Shown: positions 37,371 through 46,850, counted from the stretch's first letter. The stretch: DNA of 64,000 bases from JAFMDF01 sp965222705 (GCA_965222705.1 CBDCUO010000032.1:1-64000), one strand, 5' to 3'. Notes: a model not told the origin generated them from the sequence alone. Program-made: numbers and translations.

Positions 37371-38714
37371 ATGAAGTCGCTTTTGTGCTATTTCGCTTTT
37401 GCCTGTTTGTTCCTTTTTGCCTGTACACATGATAAGGTTTATATTGACAAGCCTCTTGACCGCCTATTGATCGCATCTTTGGAAAGAGCTTCCAGTGATG
37501 GCGACATAGACCATTTTATTTTGCCAGAAAGCGATGATTTTGCTCGTATTCCACAAGATTTTTATAACCCTATTACGGCTGAAAAAGTCCAATTGGGCAA
37601 TAGACTTTTTTTTGAAACGGGACTGGCTTTAGCTCCCAATAAAGAAATCGGAAAGCATACTTATTCTTGTGCTTCCTGCCATGTGCCTTCGGCGGGCTTT
37701 CGTCCTGGCCGGGAACAGGGAATTGCAGATGGGGGAACGGGCTTTGGAGTGAATGGTGAAAATAGAAGCAAATCCCCCGATTACGAGGAATGGGAGCTGG
37801 ATGTGCAAGGACTTCGACCTCTAAGCGTTTTAAATGTTGCTTTTGTAAAAAATACCACCTGGAATGGGCGATTCGGCAGCAAAGATGCAAATATAGGAAC
37901 GGAAGATCGCTGGAAGCTAGACCCTACTCTGGAAATAAATGCAGCAGGTTTGGCTGCTTTAGAGAGCCAAAACATTGAGGGCATGGAGCTGCATAGATTG
38001 AAAATTACGGAGGAGGTATTAGACGAATATGGCTATCGGCTGCTTTTTGATGCTGCCTTCAGTGATTTGCCAAAAGAGGAAAGATACACCAAAAAGACAG
38101 CAAGTTTTGCTATTTCTGCTTATTTGAGAACTTTACTGACTAATAAGGCCCCTTTTCAAGAATATTTAAAAGGTAGGAAAACTGCTTTAAGCGATCGGGA
38201 AAAGCGAGGAGCTATTTTGTTTTTTGGAGAGGCTAAATGTTATCATTGCCACAAAGAACCCAATCTCGGGGCGAATGAATTTTATGCAATCGGGGTAAAA
38301 GATTTGTATGAAACAGGAAAAGCCTTTGATACTTCAAAAGAGGATCCTCGCAATCTGGGCAGAGGCGGTTTTACTGGCAATCAAGCGGACAGGTATAAAT
38401 TCAAAGTCCCTCAACTATACAATTTAGGAGATGCACCTTTCTTTTTTCACGGAAGCAGTAAATACAGTTTGAGGGAAGTAGTAGAATATTTCAATGAAGG
38501 TGTTTCCGAAAATAATACTGTCCCGAAAGAACAGCTTGCACATCAATTTAAGCCGCTCTATTTGTCTGATGAGGAGATGGATGATTTGACTGCTTTTTTA
38601 GAAAATGGGCTGCGAGACTCTGACTTGGAAAGATATGTACCTAGCTCTCTGCCTTCTGGCAACTGCTTTCCCAATAATGATCCCGCTTCTCAATTAGAAT
38701 TGGGGTGTAATTGA
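37371..38714 (+). CDS. Di-haem cytochrome c peroxidase / MauG-like lipoprotein
   Basis: 447 residues. Lipoprotein signal LCYFAFACLFLFAC (Cys18). Two haem c sites: SCASCH at residues 99-104 and KCYHCH further on. GNRLFFETGLA and VPQLYNLGDAPFFFHGSSKYSL are typical of the CcpA/MauG family. Likely anchored in the periplasm, reducing peroxide or oxidising an unknown substrate. The gene is convergent with ftsY, with only one base between their stops. Confidence 0.9.
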   Translation: MKSLLCYFAFACLFLFACTHDKVYIDKPLDRLLIASLERASSDGDIDHFILPESDDFARIPQDFYNPITAEKVQLGNRLFFETGLALAPNKEIGKHTYSCASCHVPSAGFRPGREQGIADGGTGFGVNGENRSKSPDYEEWELDVQGLRPLSVLNVAFVKNTTWNGRFGSKDANIGTEDRWKLDPTLEINAAGLAALESQNIEGMELHRLKITEEVLDEYGYRLLFDAAFSDLPKEERYTKKTASFAISAYLRTLLTNKAPFQEYLKGRKTALSDREKRGAILFFGEAKCYHCHKEPNLGANEFYAIGVKDLYETGKAFDTSKEDPRNLGRGGFTGNQADRYKFKVPQLYNLGDAPFFFHGSSKYSLREVVEYFNEGVSENNTVPKEQLAHQFKPLYLSDEEMDDLTAFLENGLRDSDLERYVPSSLPSGNCFPNNDPASQLELGCN

Positions 38715-38715
38715 A

Positions 38716-39691
38716 TTATAATTTAAATTCCTCACTCCCTTTAAAGAGAGAATCCACGAAAGCCCGTTTGTTGAAAATCTGTAGTTGTTCGATTCCTTCT
38801 CCTACGCCCAAATATTTGATCGGAATTTTGAATTGATCGCTAATTCCAATAGCGACACCTCCCTTTGCTGTACCATCCAGTTTGGTTAAAGCCAAGGCGG
38901 TGACTTCTGTCGCGTTGGTAAAGTGGGTGGCTTGTTCGATGGCATTTTGTCCGGTAGTAGCATCTAGCACTAATAATACTTCATGAGGAGCAGTTTTCAT
39001 TTTTTTGCCGATAGACCGTTTGATTTTAGTTAGTTCGGCCATTAAATGCTTTTTGGTATGCAGGCGGCCTGCAGTATCAATAATGGCTACATCACAATCG
39101 TTATTAATGGCGTATTGTACGGTTTCGTAGGCTACGGCAGCTGGATCCGTTTTCATTCCTTTACTATAAAAATCGCAGCCTACCCGTTTAGCCCAAATAC
39201 TCAACTGGTCAACGGCTGCTGCTCGAAAAGTATCTCCTGCACCCAATACTACTTTTCGTCCGCGTTTTACGTACTGGTAGGCAATTTTGCCAATGGTGGT
39301 CGTTTTGCCTACTCCATTTACTCCCACTACCAAAATGACGCTGGGCATATAATCTCCGGGAGGGTCGAAATCTTCTAGGTCTTCCGTATTATTTTCGGAT
39401 AGTAATTGAACAATCTCATCGCGCAATATTTCATTTAACTCGCTGGCATGGATGTATTTATCCCGTTCTACACGCGCTTCAATCCGCTCGATAATTTTAA
39501 TCGTTGTTTCCAGACCAACATCAGAAGAAATCAAAACCTGTTCCAGTTCATCCAATACCTCTATATCCACCTTGGATTTGCCAGCAATGGCTTTGGACAT
39601 TTTGGTAAAAAAACTGGTTTTTGTTTTTTCTATACTTTTGTCTAGCTCTTCCTCTTCTTTTTTGCCGAAAAACTTCTTAAAAAAAACTCAT
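38716..39691 (-). CDS. ftsY: Signal recognition particle receptor FtsY, with a frame break at an A8 run near its start
   Basis: SRP receptor GTPase targeting membrane proteins. GVNGVGKTTTIGKI, DTFRAAAVDQLSIWA, DTAGRLHTK and TKLDGTAKGG mark the NG domain. The uninterrupted frame starts at ATG 39600, but the frame stays open upstream and encodes FGKKEEEELDKSIEKTKTSF, a typical charged FtsY N-terminus. The natural start MSFFKKFF at 39691 is one base out of frame because the A run 39679-39686 has eight bases where seven would restore it. This is probably a homopolymer error, or else translation begins at 39600. Confidence 0.88.
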
Positions 39692-39796
39692 TTCTAAAAT
39701 AAATATAATAAAAGGTGAAAAGCGAATAGTACGCTCGATAAAAATGCGAATATAATAGACTTTTTCTAGTTAGAGAATACCCCTATTCGCTTATCG

Positions 39797-39838
39797 AAAA
39801 ACAAAGAGGCTTTCCTTCATCAGAAAGAAAAGCCTCTT
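39797..39838 (-). terminator. Terminator of the rpmB-rpmG-DUF4295 operon
   Basis: On the minus strand AAGAGGCTTTTCTT and AAGGAAAGCCTCTT form a stem of about 14 bp with one mismatch, followed by TGTTTTT. It lies 28 bases after the DUF4295 stop. Confidence 0.75.
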
Positions 39839-39865
39839 CGAGTATATTCAACGCTTGGGGGTGTT

Positions 39866-40042
39866 TTATTTTTTATCAGCGAAGAATTCTTTGACCTTAT
39901 CTTTGTGAATCATCATTTCCTTATAGGAAATTTTCCCCGTTTTAGGGTCTTTGATGCTTTTCACAACCTTAACAAAGTCCCGGCCGGAGCCTGCGTTTGC
40001 TGCTCGTTGAGCGACCCTTGCGTTTTTACTGACTTTAGCCAT
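39866..40042 (-). CDS. DUF4295 small ribosome-associated protein (probably bL38)
   Basis: From ATG 40042 the 58-residue protein reads MAKVSKNARVAQRAAN and ends in a lysine-rich tail. The longer ORF to 40135 contains unconserved sequence, so the short start is chosen. DUF4295 proteins sit beside rpmG and rpmB across Bacteroidota. As I recall, this is the ribosomal protein bL38 seen in Flavobacterium ribosomes. It is the last gene of the small ribosomal operon. Confidence 0.85.
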   Translation of the reverse strand: MAKVSKNARVAQRAANAGSGRDFVKVVKSIKDPKTGKISYKEMMIHKDKVKEFFADKK

Positions 40043-40138
40043 GTTAAAATTTATATGGTTCTGAAATGAATGACGACCCAAAAATAAGAGGATTTTTGGA
40101 TAATTTCCCGATTGAGAATTAGAAGTTATCCACAAACC

Positions 40139-40327
40139 TTATTTGATCTCTCGATGCACCGTTACTTTTTTTAAAATGGGGTTATACTTTTTTAATTCCA
40201 ATCTGTTAGGAGTATTTTTCCTATTCTTTTGAGTGACATAACGAGAAGTTCCTGGTTGGCCAGAGGCTTTGTGTTCTGTGCATTCCAGGATGATTTGCAA
40301 TCTATTGCCTTTTGCTTTCTTAGCCAT
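40139..40327 (-). CDS. rpmG: 50S ribosomal protein L33
   Basis: 62 residues: MAKKAKGNRLQIILECTEHK, then SRYVTQKNRKNTPNRLELKK and NPILKKVTVHREIK, the full L33 pattern. A Bacteroidota-type version with a single cysteine, so it is the zinc-free form. The gene precedes DUF4295 and follows rpmB. Confidence 0.95.
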   Translation of the reverse strand: MAKKAKGNRLQIILECTEHKASGQPGTSRYVTQKNRKNTPNRLELKKYNPILKKVTVHREIK

Positions 40328-40373
40328 TTTTTAAGTTTTTGACAATTTTAGAAAAAGGGGCTTTAGAGTATGT

Positions 40374-40634
40374 TTAAACACTAGATTTTAATTTAATGCC
40401 GATATTTACGCCCTTCCTTTCTAAGTCCTTGAGGTACTCATAAACCCCCAATTTATTGATGTTGCGCATAGCGTGGCAGGATACTTTTAAAGTAACCCAC
40501 TGATCCACTTCAGGAATGTAATAGCGTTTTTTCTGCAAATTCGGCAAAAAACGACGCTTGGTCCTTCGCTTGGAGTGGGACACATTATTCCCTGACATCG
40601 GACGTTTTCCCGTCAATTGGCATATTTTAGACAT
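40374..40634 (-). CDS. rpmB: 50S ribosomal protein L28
   Basis: 86 residues with CQLTGKRPMSGNNVSHSKRR, typical of L28, and a C-terminal VSCHAMRNINKLGVYEYLK. It is the first gene of the rpmB-rpmG-DUF4295 operon and lies just downstream of tRNA-Arg. Confidence 0.96.
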   Translation of the reverse strand: MSKICQLTGKRPMSGNNVSHSKRRTKRRFLPNLQKKRYYIPEVDQWVTLKVSCHAMRNINKLGVYEYLKDLERKGVNIGIKLKSSV

Positions 40635-40662
40635 AATGATTTGGGTTTTAAAATTTTTACGG

Positions 40663-40736
40663 TGACTCCGGCAGGACTCGAACCTGCAACCTCCTGATTC
40701 GTAGTCAGGGACTCTATCCAGTTAAGCTACGGAGCC
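40663..40736 (-). tRNA. tRNA-Arg (anticodon ACG)
   Basis: On the minus strand the acceptor arm GGCTCCG pairs with CGGAGTC (one G-U). The D arm contains AACTGG; the anticodon stem is CCTGA/TCAGG with loop CTACGAA, giving anticodon ACG. The T arm is GCAGG TTCGAGT CCTGC. Discriminator A; CCA is not encoded. The gene lies about 100 bases from one copy of a 36-bp direct repeat. Confidence 0.97.
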
Positions 40737-40836
40737 ATATAGCTGTAAATCAATTATTTACACACTTTTATTTTGGTTGGTTTTGAAATAAAAGCCTCCA
40801 AAAAGTGGCAAATGGGGTGCAAATTTACTGCATTTT

Positions 40837-40872
40837 TTCAAGCCAATCAAATAAATGCCTTCGATTTTTTAA
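40837..40872 (+). repeat. 36-bp direct repeat, left copy, beside tRNA-Arg
   Basis: Identical over 36 bases to 59497-59532, including the core CAATCAAATAAATGCCTTCG. The copies bound the accessory region and may be attachment-site-like ends, or copies of a dispersed intergenic repeat. It lies about 100 bases from the tRNA-Arg gene. Confidence 0.75.
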
Positions 40873-40984
40873 ATTCTACCAAATTGGGGCATTTATTGGA
40901 GACATCTCAAAGGGTTTGGGAAAAATTATAGACTAAAAGCATCGCATTTTTTAAAGTAGGGTTTGTAGCGATAATTCGATATGG

Positions 40985-41113
40985 CTATCCAAAAACTTCG
41001 CTCCTTGTAGGGTCAAGTTTCAATTCCCTTGCAAACTGTGCCATTTTTAAAGTGGCAGATTCGGTCATGTTTTGCATCAATTCAGAAATAGGATAATTGA
41101 ATGATTGTGCCAT
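40985..41113 (-). pseudogene. Truncated N-terminus of a class I/II aminotransferase
   Basis: A 42-codon frame begins MAQSFNYPISELMQNMTESA and continues with TLKMAQFARELK. That is the conserved N-terminus of aspartate/kynurenine-type aminotransferases (typically ESATLAMTQKARELK, then VISLSxGEPDF). After ARELK the match ends, ten unrelated codons follow and the frame stops. It lies 17 bases past the aldehyde dehydrogenase stop, as the last gene of the kynurenine cluster. About 90 percent of the gene has been lost, probably when the region was joined to the flanking sequence. The match is by eye only and short. Confidence 0.55.
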
Positions 41114-41130
41114 GAATTTTATTTTAAAAA

Positions 41131-42567
41131 TCAAAACTGAATACAAACATTCTTAGGTTCTGTAAAAAAGCGAAGGGCTTCAAAGCCACCCTCTCGACCT
41201 ACACCTGAATTTTTAACACCACCAAAAGGTGTTCTCAAATCTCGAAGCAACCAAGTATTGACCCAAACAATTCCTGCGTGGATTTTTTTAGCCACTCGAT
41301 TGGCTCGACTAATATTCTCCGTCCATATGGTACTGGCTAAACCATATTCCGTACTATTGGCATATAGCAAGGCTTCTTCTTCCGTTTCAAAAGGCATGAT
41401 AGTGACGACTGGTCCAAAAATTTCTTCTTGATTGGTTCGACAGTCATTTGACAAACCTTCGATAACCGTGGGTTCTATGTACCAACCCTTTTCGTAGCCT
41501 TCTGGGAAAACGGCGTTTCCGCCTGCTAAAATTGTCCCTCCTTCTTCTTTTGCTAATTCGATATAGGACAATACTTTTTCGTAATGTGGTTGGGAAACGA
41601 CTGCACCTAAATTAACTGTATCATCAGAAGGGTGTCCAACTTTTAGGGCTTTAGTGCGGGCTACAAAATCCGTTTTAAATTTTTCATAAATTGATTTTTC
41701 TACAAAAATTCTGGAACCGCAAAGACAAATCTGACCTTGATTGGCAAAGGATGAACGTAGCGTCGTATCCAACATTTTTTCATAATTGCAATCTGCAAAA
41801 ATGATATTGGGATTTTTACCCCCCATTTCTAAAGATACTTTTTTGAAAACAGGTGCAGCTACCTTCGCTATTTCTGCGCCTACTCTGGTGCTACCTGTAA
41901 ATGAAATGGCTTTGATGTCAGGATGCTTGGTAATTTCCCCACCTACTTTAATACCATCTCCATGAACGATGTTGAATACGCCTTTGGGCACACCTGCTTC
42001 TATACAAATTTTTGATAAGAGGTAGGCTGTCATAGGGGTCACTTCGGATGGTTTGGCGATGACACAATTGCCTGCTGCCAATGCAGGTGCTACTTTCCAA
42101 GTAAACAAATACAACGGTAAATTCCACGGCGAAATCGTTCCGACCACCCCTAATGGTTGCCGTAAAGTATAATTTATGGCATCGGTCATTTCATGGGCAT
42201 TCGTTGCAAACTGTGTAATCGCTTGGGCAAAAAACCTGAAATTGGAGGATGCTCTTGGAATATCTACTTGTTTGGCTAGCCAAATTGGTTTGCCATTATC
42301 CAGAGATTCTGCTTTTGCCAAAGCCTCTAAATTGGCTTCAATCAAGTCTGCAACTTTAGTCATTATACAACTTCGTTCATTAATAGAAGTTGATGACCAC
42401 AAAGGGAAAGCTGCTTGTGCTGAGACTACTGCTACATTCACATCGTTAGCATCCGAATTAGGAACTTTGGCATATACTTGACCTAATGCGGGGTCAAATA
42501 AATCCATATATTGGCCATTATTTGGGGCGACTAATTCACCGTTTATATAATTACTAATTGACTCCAT
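41131..42567 (-). CDS. Aldehyde dehydrogenase, probably 2-aminomuconic semialdehyde dehydrogenase
   Basis: 478 residues of the ALDH superfamily: SPWNLPLYLFTWKVAPALAAG (NAD-binding), the catalytic glutamate in SLEMGGKNPNI, the catalytic cysteine in NQGQICLCGSR, and EIFGPVVTIMPF. It resembles ALDH8A1 and the nbaE/amnC enzymes that oxidise 2-aminomuconate semialdehyde to 2-aminomuconate. The role is assigned mainly from the cluster: ACMS decarboxylase produces its substrate. Confidence 0.82.
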   Translation of the reverse strand: MESISNYINGELVAPNNGQYMDLFDPALGQVYAKVPNSDANDVNVAVVSAQAAFPLWSSTSINERSCIMTKVADLIEANLEALAKAESLDNGKPIWLAKQVDIPRASSNFRFFAQAITQFATNAHEMTDAINYTLRQPLGVVGTISPWNLPLYLFTWKVAPALAAGNCVIAKPSEVTPMTAYLLSKICIEAGVPKGVFNIVHGDGIKVGGEITKHPDIKAISFTGSTRVGAEIAKVAAPVFKKVSLEMGGKNPNIIFADCNYEKMLDTTLRSSFANQGQICLCGSRIFVEKSIYEKFKTDFVARTKALKVGHPSDDTVNLGAVVSQPHYEKVLSYIELAKEEGGTILAGGNAVFPEGYEKGWYIEPTVIEGLSNDCRTNQEEIFGPVVTIMPFETEEEALLYANSTEYGLASTIWTENISRANRVAKKIHAGIVWVNTWLLRDLRTPFGGVKNSGVGREGGFEALRFFTEPKNVCIQF

Positions 42568-42643
42568 TTTCTTGTTTTTTGCTTTGACTCTATCCCTTTA
42601 TGGCTATTTTTATTTTTTCCATGATGAAATTCGATATTATTGT

Positions 42644-43492
42644 CTAACAAAAAGTAAAGTGATTATGATAAATCCCTTCCTGATAATTGTATAAGCTATT
42701 TAGGAAAGAACCGAAAGTAGCCGAGCCCGTCACCTGTCCTCGATTAGCGGGGTTATCTCTTAGTAAACTGAGTTTTAAACCGCCCTTCGTCTCTATTTGT
42801 AATTCTACTAAGTGTGCATCCAAACTTTGATCAGCGACAATATGACCTTCACATTTTTCAAATCCCAAACTCGCAGCCGCCAAAGCATAGATAGACATGG
42901 TATTGGTGTTTTGTGGGGCTATTTTATTGATTTCGTGAATTGGTGCTTTTGCTAAAGTTACTGCCGTGGTTGTTTTTTGAGCTTCTTCCATTTTAGCCAC
43001 GATAGCAGGGGCGGTTATTTTAAAAGAAGCGGGCTCTTTCTTCATGGCTACTCGCAGGCTTTTTAATTGCCCGTCTTGGTCTAATCGAATGACATCCCAT
43101 ATACCAACAGAAGCACCTAATGGCAAATAGCAACGATAGGAATTGTTTTCCATTTGCTGAAAAAATCGTTGGCGAAATTCGCCATCCGCAAAAGCAGTTG
43201 GAGAAGAAATAAAAAAATTAGTTTCCTTCAATATCTCTACCGCATATTGTTTAACAATACTTGGATGAGAACATTCGACCACTAAATTTATCCCTTTTAA
43301 GTGTTGAATTAAGGTGTCTAAATTTTGATATACCTTTACAGACTTTGGAAAACTAAAATCCTCAAATACGGTGGAGGTCCTATTCCAAAGTGCGATTACC
43401 TCAAAGCGTTCTTTGAATAAAGGTTGCTCTTGTATGGTTTTCCATACACTTTGCCCAACTTTACCAAAACCAAGAATTGCAATTTTTATCAT
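42644..43492 (-). CDS. Aspartate dehydrogenase-like protein (DUF108)
   Basis: 282 residues. Rossmann start KIAILGFGKVGQSVW, then LVVECSHPSIVKQYAVEIL, a glycine-rich ASVGIWDVIRL and a C-terminal NTNTMSIYALAAASLGF, as in L-aspartate dehydrogenases. Such enzymes convert aspartate and NAD(P)+ to iminoaspartate or oxaloacetate plus ammonia. It is unusual in a kynurenine operon; no clear 2-aminomuconate deaminase is present, so it could fill a deamination step, but that is speculation. Confidence 0.75.
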   Translation of the reverse strand: MIKIAILGFGKVGQSVWKTIQEQPLFKERFEVIALWNRTSTVFEDFSFPKSVKVYQNLDTLIQHLKGINLVVECSHPSIVKQYAVEILKETNFFISSPTAFADGEFRQRFFQQMENNSYRCYLPLGASVGIWDVIRLDQDGQLKSLRVAMKKEPASFKITAPAIVAKMEEAQKTTTAVTLAKAPIHEINKIAPQNTNTMSIYALAAASLGFEKCEGHIVADQSLDAHLVELQIETKGGLKLSLLRDNPANRGQVTGSATFGSFLNSLYNYQEGIYHNHFTFC

Positions 43493-43638
43493 TTTTTACT
43501 TCACCCTTTTTATGCTACAAAACCAACACTTACTTAGGTCAGATCTATGACGTTGACAATGCTCTTTCAAGTCTTATTAGCAATCTGACAACGAAGTGAT
43601 CTGACTCCTGACAGCGAAGCGGTCTGACTTCTAAATAG

Positions 43639-44736
43639 TTATCTTTTACTTATATTTTTTAATCCATTTATAAATGCTTCGTTTCCTGCTCTTGTACCGA
43701 TTGTTACTCTGACATATTCTGGACCACCAAATCCTCCTAATGATCTAACCATTACACCTTCTTTCAACATTTTAGCTTCAAATTCAGCTGGCGAAATATT
43801 GGGTCTAATCATGATAAAGTTGGCTTGTGTTTTCCAATAGTCCATGCCGAGTTTATCCAATTCTTGATACAAAAACCGTTTTTCTTTCTGCACTAAATCC
43901 ACCGTTTGTTGAATAAATTCGTGGTCATGAATACCTGCAATGGCAGCTTCCGTGCTAAGCGTATTTATCATAAATGGTCTTCTGAATTTTTGTAGATAAG
44001 TTGCTATTTCTTTCGTCGTGTAAGAATAACCAATACGCAGCCCTGCCAAACCGTAAGCCTTTGACATGCTATTGATAGCAATCACATTTTTACTATCCAA
44101 CACATAAGACAAGGCTCTGGTATAATCTTTCGCATCTGCATATTGGTAATAGACTTCATCAAAAACCAATAACAGATGGTCGGGTAAAAAACTCAGTAAT
44201 TCATCTACTTGTGTTTTAGGAATATAAGAACCCGTTGGATTATTGGGACTGGTGATAAAAAGTAAGCTGGTACGCTCCGTAATCGCTTTTTCTATTCCTT
44301 TTAGGTCGAGTTGAAAATCTTTTTTGGAAAGCGGTACATCAATCGTTTTAGCACCCATTTTTTTTGAAAATCCATTGTAAGGACTAAAGCATGGAGTACT
44401 ATAAATACATTCGCTATGTTCATCTAAAAACCCACGGATAATCAATTCAATATTGGCAACACCGCTATTAGTGGTGATAAATTGTGCTGGTGTCAGCTCC
44501 CCTTGATAAAACTCGGATAAAGTATTTCTCAACCGAACATCTACGGGCGATGGATATTCTGATAAAGTGGATAGATGCTTTTTAATAGCTTCCATTGCCA
44601 AAGGAGAAGAGCCAAGTGGATTTTCATTAGAAGACAGTTTATAAACCGTTTTGCCTCCTGCGGCTATCTCCGCCTTAGATTTTCCACCTTTATAGGCAGG
44701 CGTATCAGGTAAATATTTTTTATAATTTAGTCCCAT
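43639..44736 (-). CDS. Histidinol-phosphate aminotransferase-like PLP enzyme
   Basis: 365 residues of fold-type I aminotransferases. LSSNENPLGSSPLAMEAIKK, TSPNNPTGSYIPK, FDEVYYQYA and the PLP lysine in INSMSKAYGLAGLRIGYS resemble HisC and similar aromatic aminotransferases. No his genes are nearby. Its start lies next to the stop of the formamidase gene, so it belongs to the kynurenine operon. It might transaminate kynurenine, 3-hydroxykynurenine or another pathway amine. Confidence 0.8.
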   Translation of the reverse strand: MGLNYKKYLPDTPAYKGGKSKAEIAAGGKTVYKLSSNENPLGSSPLAMEAIKKHLSTLSEYPSPVDVRLRNTLSEFYQGELTPAQFITTNSGVANIELIIRGFLDEHSECIYSTPCFSPYNGFSKKMGAKTIDVPLSKKDFQLDLKGIEKAITERTSLLFITSPNNPTGSYIPKTQVDELLSFLPDHLLLVFDEVYYQYADAKDYTRALSYVLDSKNVIAINSMSKAYGLAGLRIGYSYTTKEIATYLQKFRRPFMINTLSTEAAIAGIHDHEFIQQTVDLVQKEKRFLYQELDKLGMDYWKTQANFIMIRPNISPAEFEAKMLKEGVMVRSLGGFGGPEYVRVTIGTRAGNEAFINGLKNISKR

Positions 44737-45495
44737 TTATAGCTTGTTTAATTGATACAAAACGGGTTTACTCGGAGCAGCATCTAAGGCAATAGATGGT
44801 ATTTGAATATTCAGTAAGAATAAACCGTCTTTTATCCTATCAGGTACATAAATCAATTCGGTAATAGTACAATCTGTTCTTGTATCGTCTTGAACTTTTT
44901 GATTAGCAACATTCCAAAAAAGATGGTGTGCCACTAATTTGCCTTCATCTTCTTCTCTGTCCACAGAGGGCAAATCCAATAGCAAGTGTTTTACTCCATT
45001 TTCGACTAAATACCGCATTGCCTCGCTATCCAAATAAGGTGGATTTGTTCCCGAATAATCCATTGTCCGCTTATCCTCCTTATTAGGAAGTGTGCGAATA
45101 AGGATAGCTTCAGGTAATTCCGCAGGACAAACCGCCTTTAATTTTTCTTTTGAAATAATATGGTCGCCCTTGCTATTTTTAACCAAATCTACACTTACCA
45201 ATTGTGCAACAAAATGAAATTGTTTGAGCTGGTCGTTTACAGATTCTTGTTGTAAAGTAATATGCCCCAAACATTCGGTATGCGTACCATTCCCGTGTGG
45301 GTTCAGTTGAATATCAAAAAAATTGACGGGCGCACCTTCCTTTACCGCTCCAATAAAATCACCCGATTGATAAGGGGTCTTTTTAAAATCAGTGGAATAA
45401 AAGCACTTGACCTGTCCAACTGGAATAGAAATATCCAAGGGTTTGGACAAGTCGCATTGATAGCTTTGACGCTTATAGCTCGTTTGAAAAATCAT
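44737..45495 (-). CDS. kynB: Cyclase-family kynurenine formamidase candidate
   Basis: 252 residues with the metal motif NPHGNGTHTECLGH of the bacterial KynB/cyclase family and a preceding LDISIPVG. The family hydrolyses N-formylkynurenine to kynurenine. The start overlaps the kmo stop by one base (TAATG), and the stop is adjacent to the aminotransferase start. The assignment rests on the motif plus context; other cyclase-family activities are possible. Confidence 0.75.
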   Translation of the reverse strand: MIFQTSYKRQSYQCDLSKPLDISIPVGQVKCFYSTDFKKTPYQSGDFIGAVKEGAPVNFFDIQLNPHGNGTHTECLGHITLQQESVNDQLKQFHFVAQLVSVDLVKNSKGDHIISKEKLKAVCPAELPEAILIRTLPNKEDKRTMDYSGTNPPYLDSEAMRYLVENGVKHLLLDLPSVDREEDEGKLVAHHLFWNVANQKVQDDTRTDCTITELIYVPDRIKDGLFLLNIQIPSIALDAAPSKPVLYQLNKL

Positions 45496-46850
45496 TAGGC
45501 AAGGGTTATTAGTTTTTTATAATAATCCTCTAATGGAATTTTATCAAAATCATCTCTACTACACATCTGTAATAATAATTCATCTTGTTTCCTGCCTTGC
45601 TTCATTGCTGTTGCATAAGGGAGTTCAGGTTGGAAAGTCACTAAAGAATATTTAGAATAATAGTCAGGAAATTGCTGCTCTAATTGCATTTCAATTTTAC
45701 GTTTTCGCATAAAAGCGACATCATCTACATGGTCTCGCATTTCGTGAAAATTGTCGATAGCTAAGTCGGCAATCGCATCGGCATTTTCTTTTCGTTTATC
45801 TTGAAAAACAGAAAAAACTTTTTCCCAATCCGTTCCGTATTCCTCCAAAACATCATCAAAAACCCGAACGTCTTCCAAAGAAGAATTCATTCCTTGACCA
45901 TAGAAAGGTACAATTGCATGAGCGGCATCACCCATGATAAGTCCTTTGCCGAATGCTTGCCATGGATAACATTTAATCGTACCTAAATTGCCAACAGGAT
46001 TAGTGGCATATTCTTCTTGATAATGAGGAATATAAGGCAATAAAGTAGGGTAATAATTCTCAAAGAAATTACGAATCTTTTCTTTGGAATCTAAATTGTT
46101 AAATCCTATTTCAGTTCCGTAAGGGTGGAACATGGTTAAGGTAAAACTACCGTCAAGGTTGGGCAGAGCGATAATCATAAAATCGCCTCTGGGCCAGATA
46201 TGTAATACTTCCTTTTCTATTTGCCAACCTCCGCCAACAGCAGGAGGAATACTTAGCTCTTTATAGCCATGTCTCAAAAAGTCTTGCGAATAATTGAATA
46301 ACAACTCAGCAGTATATTTCATCATACTTCTTCTAATCGCCGATCCTGCGCCATCCGTGCCGATGACTATTGCCCCTTCGTCATAATGCGTGTTTCCTGC
46401 TTTGTCGAGGTATTTAATCCTTGCCTCTTTTAAATCTACATCAACGACAGGCACATCAAATTTTATTTCAATATTGTCGTATTTATCGGCTGCATCCAAT
46501 AAAATCATATTCAAGCCTGGTCTAGAAACCGAGTTGATATAATCTAAAGAACGACCACTATATGGCGACAAAAAGGGATCTCCGTCCAATGGATGGATTA
46601 AACGTCCTCTCATGGGAATACAACCTTTGAGCACAGTCTCTTTCAAATTGGCTCTATCTAATGCCATCAGTCCTCTATGCGATAAGGCTAAGTTAATGGA
46701 ACGTCCAGCGTCCATCTCCCTTTTTCGCATATCCCATCGCTTTTCATAAAAAGCAATTTTGAACCCTTTTTGTGCTAAACAAACAGCTAATAAAGTGCCG
46801 CACAAACCAGCACCTACTATGATGATTTTCTCATTCTTCATAATCGTCAT
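45495..46850 (-). CDS. kmo: Kynurenine 3-monooxygenase
   Basis: 451 residues. FAD-binding IIVGAGLCGTLLAVCLAQKG, then the GD motif GLIMGDAAHAIVPFYGQGMN. The substrate-binding part contains GRSINLALSHRG, as in KMO. A C-terminal charged helix is shorter than the membrane tail of eukaryotic KMO. It hydroxylates kynurenine at C3. The start ATG 46850 overlaps the kynU stop by four bases; ATG 46841 is also possible. Confidence 0.93.
   Translation of the reverse strand: MTIMKNEKIIIVGAGLCGTLLAVCLAQKGFKIAFYEKRWDMRKREMDAGRSINLALSHRGLMALDRANLKETVLKGCIPMRGRLIHPLDGDPFLSPYSGRSLDYINSVSRPGLNMILLDAADKYDNIEIKFDVPVVDVDLKEARIKYLDKAGNTHYDEGAIVIGTDGAGSAIRRSMMKYTAELLFNYSQDFLRHGYKELSIPPAVGGGWQIEKEVLHIWPRGDFMIIALPNLDGSFTLTMFHPYGTEIGFNNLDSKEKIRNFFENYYPTLLPYIPHYQEEYATNPVGNLGTIKCYPWQAFGKGLIMGDAAHAIVPFYGQGMNSSLEDVRVFDDVLEEYGTDWEKVFSVFQDKRKENADAIADLAIDNFHEMRDHVDDVAFMRKRKIEMQLEQQFPDYYSKYSLVTFQPELPYATAMKQGRKQDELLLQMCSRDDFDKIPLEDYYKKLITLA

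Noticed and set aside
37238..37432. 64-residue ORF overlapping the start of the di-haem peroxidase
   Set aside because: It overlaps the lipoprotein signal of a clear gene in another frame and has no supporting features.
40126..40134. Perfect DnaA box TTATCCACA before rpmG
   Set aside because: A single isolated match between ribosomal genes, expected by chance in AT-rich DNA; not enough for an origin.
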